Part shown: piece by piece, positions 19,605 to 28,893 of the stretch | How positions within the stretch are numbered: position 1 is the stretch's first letter | Layout of the letters: each line of letters opens with the position of its first letter | Assembly: GCF_006494535.1 (NCBI RefSeq) | Contig: NZ_VHIQ01000008.1 | Coordinates: 62,001 to 126,000 of the forward strand | From: Paucihalobacter ruber | GTDB lineage: Bacteria > Bacteroidota > Bacteroidia > Flavobacteriales > Flavobacteriaceae | Direction: 5' to 3' | DNA: 64,000 nt | Position numbers and translations under genes: made by a program | Notes under the pieces: model-generated | What the model was told of the DNA's origin: nothing | The model's database searches: none | The model's input: only the letters and a program-made list of their open reading frames with translations

Positions 19605-19756
19605 TTAGTTGCAAGTTTAATTCTCTCTAACAAAAATAACTGATGCAAAGATAATTTCACTTATAAGAATGTTAAGTTTTTGACATTCAAAAAAAATAGT
19701 CAATTCAAAATTTAACTAATTTAGCTCATAATTTATAACAGTAAAAAACACATCTC

Positions 19757-21052
19757 TTGAAACCTAAATCAGACATACCAAAAAATATACTATTAGTTTC
19801 CCGTTGGGGAGAAACCTTAGATCTGGCCTTGGCCATACAAAATGAGGGACATTCTATTAAATTTTTTATTCAAGAAAAGGAATGTAAAGAAATTGGCGAT
19901 GGTTTTATTCCCAAAGTTAAAAGTTGGAAGAGTCAGGTAAAATGGGCCGATTTAGTGATATTTGACTATACCGGCTACAGTAAAGAAGCCGAACTATTAA
20001 AAGCTGAAGGCAAACCGGTTTTTGGTGGAAGTAACTACACCGACAAGCTTGAGCTAGACCGAAATTTTGGTAATGATGAGCTTAAAAAACACAAAATTAA
20101 AACATTGCCTTCTAAAGAATTTGCCACTTTTGAAGATGCTATCACTTATATTAAAGCACATCCGGATGCTTATGTCATTAAGCCTTCGGGCGAAACACAG
20201 GAGTTAAAACAACTTTTATTTGTGGGTAATGATGATGAAGGTGCTGATGTTATTAGAATTTTAAGAGCCTATGAAAAAACATGGGGTAACGATTTTGGAA
20301 ATTTTCAATTACAAAAAAAGGTGAAGGGTGTTGAAATTTCGGTATCTGCTTTTTTTAATGGCAAAGAGTTTTTAAAACCTATTAACGTAACTTTTGAACA
20401 TAAAAAATTGTTTCCTAAAGAATTAGGTGTTTCTACCGGTGAAATGGGAACCAGTATGTTTTGGGTGAATGATTCCCCTATTTTTGACGCCACCTTAAAA
20501 AAATTTGAGGCAACCTTCGCCAAGTCAAATTTTACAGGGCATATTGATATTAACTGCATTGTAAACGGCAACGGCATTTATCCTTTAGAATTTACATCTA
20601 GGTTTGGATACCCGCAAATAATGATTCAACGAGCTGGTATTACCGAACCTATTGGTAATTTACTCTATAAAATAGCAAAGGGTGAAAAGTTTAAAATTCA
20701 AACTAAAAAAGGCTTTCAAGTTGGTGCATTTATTGTGGTTCCACCATTTCCATACGATGACATGAAAACCTTTGAGCTATTTTCAAAAGATGCAGTAGTG
20801 GTGTTTAAAAAAGATTTAAAAGAAGGACTTCATCCAATGCATCTAAAAAAGGTGAATGATGAATGGTTAATCACAGGGAACACAGGCATAGCCTTACTGG
20901 TAAGCGGCACAGGAAATACCATGAAAGATGCACAAAAAATGATGTACAATCGCATTAATAATGTCATTGTTAATAATGGTTACTACCGAACCGATATTGG
21001 CGACAGATGGTTTGAAGATTCAGATAAACTTTGGTCTTGGGGACTTCTGTAA
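19757..21052 (+). CDS. GARS-like ATP-grasp ligase of unknown substrate, TTG start
   Basis: A 431-residue protein with the layout of phosphoribosylamine-glycine ligase (PurD): an N-terminal Rossmann-like domain, an ATP-grasp core with YVIKPSGE (phosphate-contacting Lys) and VEISVSAFFNG, and the metal-binding end PLEFTSRFGYPQ (PurD has E-N-RFGDPE). The N-terminal GSGGREHA signature of PurD is absent and the final Asp is Tyr, so I do not call it purD. The frame begins with TTG at 19757 and no ATG occurs near the N-terminus. A GNAT acetyltransferase follows 15 nt later, hinting at a small amino-acid-ligating and acylating pair. Confidence 0.75.
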   Translation: MKPKSDIPKNILLVSRWGETLDLALAIQNEGHSIKFFIQEKECKEIGDGFIPKVKSWKSQVKWADLVIFDYTGYSKEAELLKAEGKPVFGGSNYTDKLELDRNFGNDELKKHKIKTLPSKEFATFEDAITYIKAHPDAYVIKPSGETQELKQLLFVGNDDEGADVIRILRAYEKTWGNDFGNFQLQKKVKGVEISVSAFFNGKEFLKPINVTFEHKKLFPKELGVSTGEMGTSMFWVNDSPIFDATLKKFEATFAKSNFTGHIDINCIVNGNGIYPLEFTSRFGYPQIMIQRAGITEPIGNLLYKIAKGEKFKIQTKKGFQVGAFIVVPPFPYDDMKTFELFSKDAVVVFKKDLKEGLHPMHLKKVNDEWLITGNTGIALLVSGTGNTMKDAQKMMYNRINNVIVNNGYYRTDIGDRWFEDSDKLWSWGLL

Positions 21053-21067
21053 TTAAATTTTTAAAAA

Positions 21068-21526
21068 ATGGATGCCGAATTAGTACAGCTTAAAAGTAAC
21101 GAACATTTATTCTTTAACATACTTCCAATAGAATGGCAAGACAATATTGTTCCATTTTGGAATGATTATAAATCTAGTTCTAAGGTGATTGTTTTTTATG
21201 ATGGTGACGATGTTATTGCAGGTGGTATCCTTTTCAGTGCCATGCCACCCGACTTAAAATTACACAGTACTGAATTACAAACATGGTTTGATAAGGGTTA
21301 TTTGTACATCGGATTTTTATGGGTTGCTGAGCATAAAAGAAATCAAAAAATGGGTTCACTTTGGATTGAAAAAATTAAGGATTTAATGCCAAAACAAAAA
21401 TTTTGGTTGGTTATTGAAGAAGAGGATCTGGGTAAATTTTACGAAAAACATCATTTTATTAAAGAACAAACTATTGTTAATGAAGACACAATAGAATGGG
21501 TTTATGCCTTTAAACCGAATGTTTAG
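21068..21526 (+). CDS. GNAT family acetyltransferase-like protein
   Basis: A 152-residue protein. A GNAT-like core is suggested by the strand GYLYIGFLWVAEHKRNQKMGSLWIEKI, where RNQKMGS stands at the acetyl-CoA pyrophosphate loop (consensus Q/RxxGxG/A), and by the C-terminal FYEKHHF strand, typical of GNAT ends (FYEKxGF). It lies 15 nt after the ATP-grasp gene on the same strand, so co-transcription is likely. Acceptor unknown. Confidence 0.7.
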   Translation: MDAELVQLKSNEHLFFNILPIEWQDNIVPFWNDYKSSSKVIVFYDGDDVIAGGILFSAMPPDLKLHSTELQTWFDKGYLYIGFLWVAEHKRNQKMGSLWIEKIKDLMPKQKFWLVIEEEDLGKFYEKHHFIKEQTIVNEDTIEWVYAFKPNV

Positions 21527-21554
21527 TTATTACATTAGTTGTTGTTGAGTTACC

Positions 21555-22022
21555 TCATTTCGTTAAAAGCTTATTTATCAAAGCTATTTGGCCCAAATGG
21601 TAATAGCTATGTTCAATAACACCTTCAATATTTCTGTGGTAGGTGCCGTACTTTTTATCAAAAAAATCACTGTTTAAAATTTCATCGTTCATTTGTGAGA
21701 CAGCTACAATAAATCTTTCGGCGTTGGTTAAAAGTGTTTCAACTAAATTATTCCATTGGTTTTGATTATTAATTGGCTTAACCTCAAAACTATATTGATC
21801 TTTAATGGTCAATTCTCCTGTTTTAAAGGCCTCTAAAATACCATTGAGATAATAATTTATATGAAAAGTTAGCGCCGCAACGCTGTTTAGACCGGCAATC
21901 TTTTCTGTAGCTTTTTCCCATGACAACTTTTGTAATTGTGCTTTGTAATTGGTGTTGGCAATCCATGTTCCGTTAATAAAGACTTCTTCAAGTCGTGATG
22001 CTAAAAACTCATTTGTGTTCAT
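21555..22022 (-). CDS. DinB/DUF1572-like four-helix protein
   Basis: A 155-residue, mostly helical protein. The DinB-type metal-binding histidines are visible: His in AALTFHINYYLNG and two in the C-terminal EHSYYHLGQIALI. DinB/YfiT proteins are metal-binding four-helix bundles, several acting as thiol-dependent S-transferases. It is a single gene on the minus strand, convergent with the GNAT gene (28 nt). Function otherwise unknown. Confidence 0.78.
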   Translation of the reverse strand: MNTNEFLASRLEEVFINGTWIANTNYKAQLQKLSWEKATEKIAGLNSVAALTFHINYYLNGILEAFKTGELTIKDQYSFEVKPINNQNQWNNLVETLLTNAERFIVAVSQMNDEILNSDFFDKKYGTYHRNIEGVIEHSYYHLGQIALINKLLTK

Positions 22023-22127
22023 CTCTTTCGAAATTATTAGATAGATATTCGAAAATAAGAAAAATTAAACAATATAAATCCATCTATTAAAACCTGTTAA
22101 ATACTGTTTTATGTAGGTTGTAAGCTT

Positions 22128-22135
22128 TATTTTTG
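22128..22135 (+). promoter_or_regulatory. -7 element of the DUF3817/mscS promoter
   Basis: TATTTTTG matches the Bacteroidota -7 consensus TAnnTTTG exactly and lies 27 nt upstream of the DUF3817 ATG. No TTG was found at the usual -33 distance, so the assignment is tentative. Confidence 0.4.
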
Positions 22136-22162
22136 CAATTGGTTAAAACGAAAATTTAAAGT

Positions 22163-22447
22163 ATGATAACTGCATTTAGGATTATCGCATTTTTAGAAGG
22201 TATTTCTTATATTTTATTGTTGTTTATTGCTGTTCCGGTAAAATACTTGCTTGAGGATGAAAGCTATGTAAAACTATTAGGAATGCCTCACGGTTTACTT
22301 TTTGTTGCATATATCGCTTTGGCATTTGTGGTAAGAGCCGAACAAAAATGGTCTAATTTTATTTTAACCAAAATTTTAATGGCTGCTTTAATACCATTTG
22401 CAACCTTTTACATTGATTTTAAATATTTAAAGCCTTTAGCTAAATGA
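22163..22447 (+). CDS. DUF3817 small membrane protein
   Basis: A 94-residue protein with three predicted helices; the RIIAFLEGISYILLLFIAVPVKY opening and the central GMPHGLLFVAYIALA are the DUF3817 pattern. Function unknown; family members are often encoded beside transporters. Its TGA overlaps the ATG of the mechanosensitive channel gene (ATGA), implying translational coupling. Confidence 0.82.
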   Translation: MITAFRIIAFLEGISYILLLFIAVPVKYLLEDESYVKLLGMPHGLLFVAYIALAFVVRAEQKWSNFILTKILMAALIPFATFYIDFKYLKPLAK

Positions 22448-23703
22448 ACGATTATAACATTTTAAAGCCATTTAATCATTATATATATGATGTACTAATT
22501 GATTCGGGTAGTTCTGAAATTTTAGCCAGATATCTCAATATGTTGGCTTTACTTTTAGTATTCACTATAATTTTGTTGGTAGTAGATTTTATTCTCAGAA
22601 AAATCTTATTAAATCTGATTAACAATTTTGCGTTAAAAACCAAAACCGAGTTCGATGATTTTCTTGTAAAACACAAAACACCAAGAAATTTAGCCCATAT
22701 CATTCCGCTATTAATAGCCTTTGAACTTCTTCCTGTTGTTTTTGTTGATTTTCCTGCTTTTGAATCTAAAATGGAATTGGTTTTAAGAATTTTAGGTGTT
22801 TTAATGGTGGTCTGGATCATTAGAAGTTTACTACAAACAATTCGGTCTTTTTCAAAAACCATTAACTCTTTAAAAGACAAACCAATTGATAGTTACATTC
22901 AGGTAGCCATGCTTTTTGTTTGGATCATTGCTATTGCTGTGATATTTGCCATGCTAACGGGAATTGAGTTTATTAAATTCTTTACAACCCTTGGTGCGGC
23001 CTCAGCAATTTTACTTCTTATTTTCAAGGATACTATTCTTGGCTTTGTTGCCAGCATTCAGGTTGCCATTAATGACACTGTAAGAATTGGGGATTGGATT
23101 ACCATGGAAAAATACGGCGCCGATGGTGACGTTATTGAAATAAACCTCGCAGCAGTAAAGGTTCAAAACTGGGATAAAACCATTACTACCATTCCTACTT
23201 ACGCACTTATTTCCGATTCGTTTAAAAACTGGCGCGGCATGACCGATTCCGGTGGCCGACGTATCAAGCGTTCGGTTATCATAAAACCTTCCAGTATTAA
23301 ATTTTTAAAACCGGAGGAAGTTGAACAATTAAAATCCATTCAACGTATTACCGATTTTCTAAATACAAGACAAGCTGAGATTGACACCTTTAATATTGAA
23401 AATAAACGCGATAAAAGTATTTTACTTAATGGTCGTAACCTTACCAATTTCGGGGTGTTCAGACAGTATATCGCCACGTACATTGAAGGTCATCCCGATA
23501 TAAAGAAAGATATGACCATTATGACCCGACAGTTAGAACCTACTGTTTATGGTTTTCCTCTGGAAATTTATGCATTTAGCAGCGACCAACGTTGGGTTTA
23601 TTATGAGAAAATTATGGCCGATATTTTTGACCACGTCATTGCAGCGATTCCGTTTTTCGGACTGGAAGTAATGGAAATCAATTCTATTGAAGTAAAAAAA
23701 TAA
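22444..23703 (+). CDS. Mechanosensitive ion channel family protein (YbdG-like MscS)
   Basis: A 419-residue membrane channel. About five predicted helices in the first ~190 residues, the pore-lining helix and the conserved MscS beta domain beginning at VAINDTVRIGDWITMEKYGADGDVIEINL, then a cytoplasmic domain with the insertion GRRIKRSVIIKPSSI characteristic of YbdG-type channels. It opens under membrane tension to release solutes in hypo-osmotic shock. Its start overlaps the DUF3817 stop by 4 nt. Confidence 0.88.
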   Translation: MNDYNILKPFNHYIYDVLIDSGSSEILARYLNMLALLLVFTIILLVVDFILRKILLNLINNFALKTKTEFDDFLVKHKTPRNLAHIIPLLIAFELLPVVFVDFPAFESKMELVLRILGVLMVVWIIRSLLQTIRSFSKTINSLKDKPIDSYIQVAMLFVWIIAIAVIFAMLTGIEFIKFFTTLGAASAILLLIFKDTILGFVASIQVAINDTVRIGDWITMEKYGADGDVIEINLAAVKVQNWDKTITTIPTYALISDSFKNWRGMTDSGGRRIKRSVIIKPSSIKFLKPEEVEQLKSIQRITDFLNTRQAEIDTFNIENKRDKSILLNGRNLTNFGVFRQYIATYIEGHPDIKKDMTIMTRQLEPTVYGFPLEIYAFSSDQRWVYYEKIMADIFDHVIAAIPFFGLEVMEINSIEVKK

Positions 23704-24090
23704 TTAAGTTAATCGATTTTTAACATATTCGACCTTTGTCTTGCCGTGAGGTTTGGGTTTCCCGTTTTCATCAAGGTTAACTAAAACAAGATTATCAACG
23801 GTGATAATGGTTTCACGGGTCATTTTATTGCGAACTTCGCAGTTGAGCACAACCGAAGTTTTTCCAAATTTTACCACTTCAATGCCAATTTCAATAATAT
23901 CGCCGGTTTTGGCAGAACTCATAAAATTTATTTCAGACATGTACTTGGTAACTACTTTATTGTTTTCTAATTGTATCACTGCATATAAAGCGGCTTCTTC
24001 ATCAATCCAGGCTAAAAGCCTGCCGCCAAATAAGGTACCGTTAGGATTAAGGTCTTCTGGTTTGACCCATTTTCTGGTGTGAAATCTCAT
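23704..24090 (-). CDS. Hotdog-fold acyl-CoA thioesterase
   Basis: A 128-residue hotdog protein of the YciA/acyl-CoA thioesterase group. The LNPNGTLFGGRLLAWIDEEAALYA segment carries the substrate-binding loop and the catalytic acid on the hotdog helix; SEINFMSSAKTGDIIEIG is the central strand. It hydrolyses acyl-CoA to acid and CoA; chain preference is unknown. Its stop abuts the convergent channel gene. Confidence 0.87.
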   Translation of the reverse strand: MRFHTRKWVKPEDLNPNGTLFGGRLLAWIDEEAALYAVIQLENNKVVTKYMSEINFMSSAKTGDIIEIGIEVVKFGKTSVVLNCEVRNKMTRETIITVDNLVLVNLDENGKPKPHGKTKVEYVKNRLT

Positions 24091-24231
24091 AATTTAAGTG
24101 TTTTGTCAAAGGTATAATTTTAGTCTAAAACCTTCGCAAATCTAATGATGTTAATAAAACGGTTAACAACAAATTGCCGACAAAAAATGTAAAGGTCTCT
24201 TAATTTTTAATTTTAGTCAAAATCAAATATC

Positions 24232-24648
24232 ATGACAACACGCTCTACCGATTTACTTAACCTAAGACCAACAATTGCTTCGGCCATTTTACACGACGCC
24301 ATGAGCTCAGAGGAGTACTTTCAGAATGCTACTTTAAGACCGGTTATTAAGAGTCAAAACGATTTAATTATTGCCGTTTTCAAGAATTATATTGCCAAGC
24401 ACAAAAATGTTTTTTACGAATTATCAACTCAAAAACAGCTAGATTATATCGAAAATGCCATTCACAAGGATATGAAGTTTAGAAACAGTGTTAAGGGAAT
24501 GATTATAGGCATGTTCACTCTTGAAGAATATGAAAGCTACACAACCAATTCTTCGGCTTTAAACAAACGAATGATGAATCTGGTTAAGGAACGACTTGTA
24601 AGTCAACTTCAATTATTTCAAAAAGCCGAAATTTTAAAAGCGATTTAG
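24232..24648 (+). CDS. Conserved helical hypothetical protein
   Basis: A 138-residue soluble, largely helical protein without a signal or membrane segment. I recall similar flavobacterial proteins annotated as 'glyoxalase', but no metal-binding glyoxalase motif is visible, so that label should not be trusted. It is convergent with, and overlaps by 4 nt, the DUF2461 gene. Function unknown. Confidence 0.65.
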   Translation: MTTRSTDLLNLRPTIASAILHDAMSSEEYFQNATLRPVIKSQNDLIIAVFKNYIAKHKNVFYELSTQKQLDYIENAIHKDMKFRNSVKGMIIGMFTLEEYESYTTNSSALNKRMMNLVKERLVSQLQLFQKAEILKAI

Positions 24649-25322
24649 ATAATAGGTTCGCCGTTAAGGTTGGTAGTAAGCACATCGCTCATTAAATCAA
24701 AAAATGGTCTAATGGCTTTAAAACTATTGTTGACCTGCTCTAGAAAATCATCTTGAAAAACTTCGTCATCACTAAAATACTTTGTGAAGATGTATTGTTT
24801 CATTCTAATTAATTCTATATCGGGATGATTTTTATCGAAATCTCTTGGCGCGGTTTTAAGCGACTCACCTTCAATATGTCCCCAAGTACTTTTAAGTGGT
24901 GACTGATTGATAACCACTTTGAATTCTGAAGCGTCCATTTCGAGTTCTTTTCTTATTCTCATTAAATCTTCGGCATTGGGGTCCCAAAAGCCTACGCCCA
25001 AAAACGATCTATTATCGGGTTCTAGATGTAAATAGTAACCACCACGCAACAGTGGTTTTCTTCGTACGAAAGCGGCGCTAAAATGTGTTTTGTACGGTTG
25101 CTTGTTTTTTGAAAAACGAACGTCTCTATAGATTCTAAAAATTTTAGAGGATTCTATGTCATCGTGCTGCCGCATTTTTAACAGCAAATTTTCAACTTCT
25201 GTTTTAAATTTTTTCTCTAGAGATTTAAACCTGTTTTTATGATCGCTAAACCATTCACGGTTATTGTTTAATTTCAGTTCATTAATAAACTCAAAAATCT
25301 CAGACTCTAAAGTATAACTCAT
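24645..25322 (-). CDS. DUF2461 domain-containing protein
   Basis: A 225-residue protein. The family pattern is clear: NREWFSDHKNRFKSLEKKF near the N-terminus, RIYRDVRFSKNKQPYKTHFSA in the middle, and GGYYLHLEPDNRSFLGVGFW, which resembles the TIGR02453/DUF2461 core. Function is unknown; no enzyme role can be derived from the residues. It has its own transcription unit, separated from the OmpA gene by a terminator. Confidence 0.85.
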   Translation of the reverse strand: MSYTLESEIFEFINELKLNNNREWFSDHKNRFKSLEKKFKTEVENLLLKMRQHDDIESSKIFRIYRDVRFSKNKQPYKTHFSAAFVRRKPLLRGGYYLHLEPDNRSFLGVGFWDPNAEDLMRIRKELEMDASEFKVVINQSPLKSTWGHIEGESLKTAPRDFDKNHPDIELIRMKQYIFTKYFSDDEVFQDDFLEQVNNSFKAIRPFFDLMSDVLTTNLNGEPII

Positions 25323-25341
25323 TACTATAGTTTTTAATATT

Positions 25342-25364
25342 AAAAAAGGCTCCGTTTAGAAGCC
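25342..25364 (-). terminator. Terminator after the lipocalin-OmpA unit
   Basis: On the minus strand a short GGCT/AGCC stem around a 15-nt loop, possibly extended by weak pairing, is followed by six T. It lies 24 nt after the OmpA-family stop codon. Confidence 0.55.
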
Positions 25365-25388
25365 CTTAAAGTTATAATTTTTAAAATT

Positions 25389-26057
25389 TTAATTTTGCTT
25401 TGCTCGTGCGTCTTCTATCATTTGCTCATTTGCAATAACAGCTATCTCAACACGTCTATTTTTTGATCTACCTTCCGCAGTGCTATTATCAAAGCGAGGC
25501 ATACTTTGGCCTAAACCTTCCATAGATAATCTATTGGCTGCGACACCCTTAGATTTTAAATAATCTACAACAGATTTAGCTCTTTTTTTAGAAAGCTCCA
25601 TGTTATAGGCCTCACTACCTGTACTATCTGTATGTCCTTGAACAAGGATATTAGTGTCAGGAAATTCTAAAAACACATTTACAACCTTATCTAAATTAGC
25701 TTTTGAAGTTACCGTTAAATCAGCCTTATTAGTAGCAAAGTTAACACCACTATTTTCGTCGAAATTAATAAGAATACCTTCCCCGACGCGTTCTACTTCG
25801 GCACCGGGAACAGCTGTTTCAATTTTTTGAGCTTGCTTATCCATGACGTTACCAATTACAGCACCCGATGCACCACCAACTGCTGCGCCAATCAATGCCC
25901 CTTTTAAATTACCGCCTATAAGTCCGCCAACAAGAGCACCTCCGGCAGCTCCTAAAACAGCACCTTTTTGAGTTTTATTAGCGTTTTGAACAGCAGAACA
26001 ACCTACTATTGCAAACGAAAGCATAATGACTGCACTATATTTTAAAATTGTTTTCAT
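25389..26057 (-). CDS. OmpA family lipoprotein with glycine-zipper domain
   Basis: A 222-residue outer-membrane lipoprotein. Lipobox IVGC with Cys20; a glycine zipper at about 33-70 with repeated GG and GA pairs; OmpA-like peptidoglycan-binding domain at about 95-215 with NILVQGHTDSTGSEAYN, LSKKRAKSVVDYL and the C-terminal GRSKNRRVEI. It anchors the outer membrane to the cell wall. It follows the lipocalin-like gene by 4 nt and ends at a terminator, so the two form one unit of envelope lipoproteins. Confidence 0.9.
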   Translation of the reverse strand: MKTILKYSAVIMLSFAIVGCSAVQNANKTQKGAVLGAAGGALVGGLIGGNLKGALIGAAVGGASGAVIGNVMDKQAQKIETAVPGAEVERVGEGILINFDENSGVNFATNKADLTVTSKANLDKVVNVFLEFPDTNILVQGHTDSTGSEAYNMELSKKRAKSVVDYLKSKGVAANRLSMEGLGQSMPRFDNSTAEGRSKNRRVEIAVIANEQMIEDARAKQN

Positions 26058-26061
26058 ATTT

Positions 26062-26562
26062 CTAAAGATTTATATTATCAGATTTTTTCTCGAATTTTAT
26101 TACCACATCAAATGAATTACCTTCATAAGTTGAAGGTAGAGTTATTATCATATTACCGGCAGTAAGTTCATTAATTTCTGCTCTATAGCCTGTTTTATCT
26201 TTGCTTTGTGGTCTATTCTTTTCATCGGCATATTTAAATTGAAAAGACTTGTTGTTACCTACCTCCAAAAATGACCATATAATGCGATAGTTTAATATAT
26301 CGCAAGTAGAGTTACTGGCGTTTGTTGTAAATCTTCCGGAGGCGTTGTTAGGGATAAAAACCCATTCGCTTCCCTTAAAACAAGCCGAATCTGCGGCATC
26401 GAACAAAAAAGCTTTATAAATACCTTTCTCTCCAATAAATTTAATGTCGGTAAGTTCCCAAGTTCCTTTTAAAGTACGTTTACTCGGTAATTCAGAAACT
26501 GCTTGTTTAGCTCCACAGCCGAAAAGGGAAAAAAAGAGCAATAATAATGTCAAGTTTTTCAT
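26062..26562 (-). CDS. Lipocalin-like lipoprotein
   Basis: A 166-residue exported protein. The N-terminal hydrophobic stretch ends in FSLFGC, a lipobox, so it is probably lipid-anchored. The body (KRTLKGTWELTDIKF and later paired beta strands) has the GxW motif of small bacterial lipocalin-like proteins. Ligand unknown. It is first in a two-gene unit with the OmpA lipoprotein. Confidence 0.75.
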   Translation of the reverse strand: MKNLTLLLLFFSLFGCGAKQAVSELPSKRTLKGTWELTDIKFIGEKGIYKAFLFDAADSACFKGSEWVFIPNNASGRFTTNASNSTCDILNYRIIWSFLEVGNNKSFQFKYADEKNRPQSKDKTGYRAEINELTAGNMIITLPSTYEGNSFDVVIKFEKKSDNINL

Positions 26563-26849
26563 GAAATATTCGGTTAAATTTTATTAATTTTTTTCTAATC
26601 AAATCGTTGTTAAAGACGTTTAAATATACAACATATTTTATGAAAATATAGTTGAAGTTGAACAGAAAGTACTCAACTGTAATTATCTAATTATGACATA
26701 TTTTTTTTATTGTAAACAACTCATATTTATCAAAAGAAAATAATAAGTATAAAATTGCTTAATTCTCTGTTAAAAGTACCCATACTTTTTGTTAATTTCT
26801 AAAATAATATGTAATATGCCTGACTTTTTAATTTATTAAATCCAATTTC

Positions 26850-27068
26850 ATGGGAAGACCGGCAACAAAACCTATCAAATTAAAAGATGGTTATTATATT
26901 GAAATACGCAATAAAGGCGCTAATTCGGGCATTAAGTTGCATAGCAGTACGGAAGAACAAATGTTAAGAACAATTAAAACATACGAACGTACCAAGGATG
27001 TTGTTATTCTTGGTCAGTCTAAAAATGGTAAGTTTATCAATAAAGAAGAACTGCATGTTGTAGATTAA
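26850..27068 (+). CDS. Small basic conserved hypothetical protein
   Basis: A 72-residue soluble protein rich in Lys and Arg (MGRPATKPIKLKDGYYIEI...), without motifs I recognise. It reads like a small alpha/beta nucleic-acid-associated protein, but this is a guess. Gene status is supported by coding composition and by a strong terminator 20 nt after its stop. The 287 bp upstream are AT-rich and hold no other gene. Confidence 0.65.
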   Translation: MGRPATKPIKLKDGYYIEIRNKGANSGIKLHSSTEEQMLRTIKTYERTKDVVILGQSKNGKFINKEELHVVD

Positions 27069-27087
27069 CTAACATTTAAATAGTTAT

Positions 27088-27125
27088 AAAAAGGTATGGC
27101 AATCATTGGTTTCCATACCTTTTTT
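27088..27125 (+). terminator. Rho-independent terminator
   Basis: AAAAAGGTATGG pairs with CCATACCTTTTT (12 bp) around a 13-nt loop and ends in a run of six or more T on the plus strand. It lies just after the 72-residue small gene and separates it from the symporter. Confidence 0.85.
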
Positions 27126-27141
27126 ATTTGCGATTAAATTT

Positions 27142-27149
27142 TAGCTTTG
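27142..27149 (+). promoter_or_regulatory. -7 element of the symporter promoter
   Basis: TAGCTTTG is an exact match to TAnnTTTG and lies 19 nt before the symporter ATG, giving a leader of roughly 13 nt. No TTG is present at the standard -33 distance. Confidence 0.45.
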
Positions 27150-27168
27150 TATTCCATAACAACACAGC

Positions 27169-28893
27169 ATGACGCTTCATACATTAGATTGGTTCATTAT
27201 TATTTTCTTTTTAGTACTCTTTGCCGGCATTGGAATTTATGTTTCAAAAAAAGCCGGTAAAACCAGTAACGAATTTTTTCTTTCAGGCCGCAATATGCCC
27301 TGGTGGCTTTTAGGCGTTAGTATGGTGGCTACAACCTTTGCAGCCGATACACCCGGTTTAGTAACCGAATTAGTTAGAAAAGACGGCGTATCGGGCAATT
27401 GGGTTTGGTGGGCTTTACTATTAACAGGTATGCTTACCGTTTTTTTTTATGCCAAACTGTGGCGGAAAAGCGGTATCGCAACCGATTTAGAGTTTTACGA
27501 ATTGCGTTACAGCGGAAAAGCGGCCGCTTTCTTGCGAGGTTTTAGAGCTATCTATCTTGGTGTAATTTTTAACATCATTACCATGGCGGGCGTTTGCTTG
27601 GCCGGAGCTAAAATTGCCAATATTTTACTCGGGCTTTCCCAAGCCGAAACACTTATTTATGCGTCGGTTATTGTGGTGTTCTATGCATCTTTAGGCGGAC
27701 TAAAAGGTGTTTTGTTAACAGACTTTATCCAGTTTTTACTGGCTATGATTGGGAGTGTTTGGGCTACTATTTACATAGTTAATCTACCTGAAATTGGGGG
27801 TTTGGAAAACTTGTTATCTCACGAACTCGTCAATAATAAATTAAGCTTTTTCCCGGATTTTAATAATACCGAAGCTGTTATTACTCTGCTCATTATTCCA
27901 TTTGCTGTTCAATGGTGGAGCACTTGGTATCCCGGCGCTGAACCAGGTGGTGGTGGCTATATTGCTCAAAGAATGCTGGCCGCAAAAGACGAAAATCACG
28001 CTACCTGGGCTACTTTATTTTTCAACTTTGCGCACTACGCTATGCGTCCCTGGCCATGGATTTTAGTGGGCTTAGCATCGTTGATTATTTATCCTGATTT
28101 GTCAAGTCTTAATAATACTTTTCCAAATCTTACAGCCGAAATGCAAGGCGATGATGTAGCCTACGCCGCAATGATGACTTACCTGCCAATTGGTTTAATT
28201 GGTATTGTACTCACCTCATTAATGGCTGCTTTTATGAGCACGATTTCAACGCAATTAAATTGGGGCAGCTCTTATGTGGTGAACGATTTTTACGCGCGTT
28301 TCATAAAACCTCAGGCAACTGAAAAACAAAAGGTACTTGTTGGTAGACTATCAACTGTTTTGCTGATGATAGCAGCCGGACTTTTTTCTTTCTATTTGCA
28401 ATCGGCTAAAGATGTATTTAGCTTGTTATTGCAAATTGGCGCCGGTACCGGTCTACTGTTTATTTTACGATGGTTTTGGTCTCGCATCAATCCTTACAGC
28501 GAAATCGCAGCTATGGCGATTTCGTTTGTAATCGCTGTTTTATTTTTTGTAAATGGAAAGTTGGAAACACCATGGTTTGAATTAGCATCTCACTGGCAAT
28601 TGGTTACGGGAGTTGTCATCACAACAATTGGATGGATAACAGTAACACTACTCACCCAACCAAGTAAACAAGAAACGCTCAATAGTTTTAATCTGCTGAT
28701 TTTTGGTAAAGATTCCAAATTTAAAGGATTTGGTTACAAAACTCTAGCTTTTATAGTTGGTGTCTTGGGTGTATATGCTACGCTTTTTGCAATAGGTAGT
28801 CTAATTTACGGCAAGATGGTTAATGGATTGGTTTTATTAGCTATAGTCGCAGTTTGTTGTTTTATAATTTATAAAGCCACTAGAAAATTTTAA
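27169..28893 (+). CDS. Sodium:solute symporter (SSS) family protein
   Basis: A 574-residue inner-membrane transporter with about 13-15 helices. It opens with a helix followed by TSNEFFLSGRNMPWWLLGVSMVATTFAADTPG, the sodium/substrate-binding start of SSS proteins, and has ASLGGLKGVLLTDFIQFLLAM in helix 6, a strong family signature. Sugars, amino acids or organic acids are possible substrates. Monocistronic; its stop overlaps the convergent TruA-like gene by 4 nt. Confidence 0.88.
   Translation: MTLHTLDWFIIIFFLVLFAGIGIYVSKKAGKTSNEFFLSGRNMPWWLLGVSMVATTFAADTPGLVTELVRKDGVSGNWVWWALLLTGMLTVFFYAKLWRKSGIATDLEFYELRYSGKAAAFLRGFRAIYLGVIFNIITMAGVCLAGAKIANILLGLSQAETLIYASVIVVFYASLGGLKGVLLTDFIQFLLAMIGSVWATIYIVNLPEIGGLENLLSHELVNNKLSFFPDFNNTEAVITLLIIPFAVQWWSTWYPGAEPGGGGYIAQRMLAAKDENHATWATLFFNFAHYAMRPWPWILVGLASLIIYPDLSSLNNTFPNLTAEMQGDDVAYAAMMTYLPIGLIGIVLTSLMAAFMSTISTQLNWGSSYVVNDFYARFIKPQATEKQKVLVGRLSTVLLMIAAGLFSFYLQSAKDVFSLLLQIGAGTGLLFILRWFWSRINPYSEIAAMAISFVIAVLFFVNGKLETPWFELASHWQLVTGVVITTIGWITVTLLTQPSKQETLNSFNLLIFGKDSKFKGFGYKTLAFIVGVLGVYATLFAIGSLIYGKMVNGLVLLAIVAVCCFIIYKATRKF

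Noticed and set aside
19757-21052. purD
   Set aside because: The fold fits, but the PurD N-terminal signature and the last metal-site Asp are missing, and no purine genes are near.
24232-24648. Glyoxalase
   Set aside because: The label is remembered from databases, but no glyoxalase motifs or metal ligands are visible.
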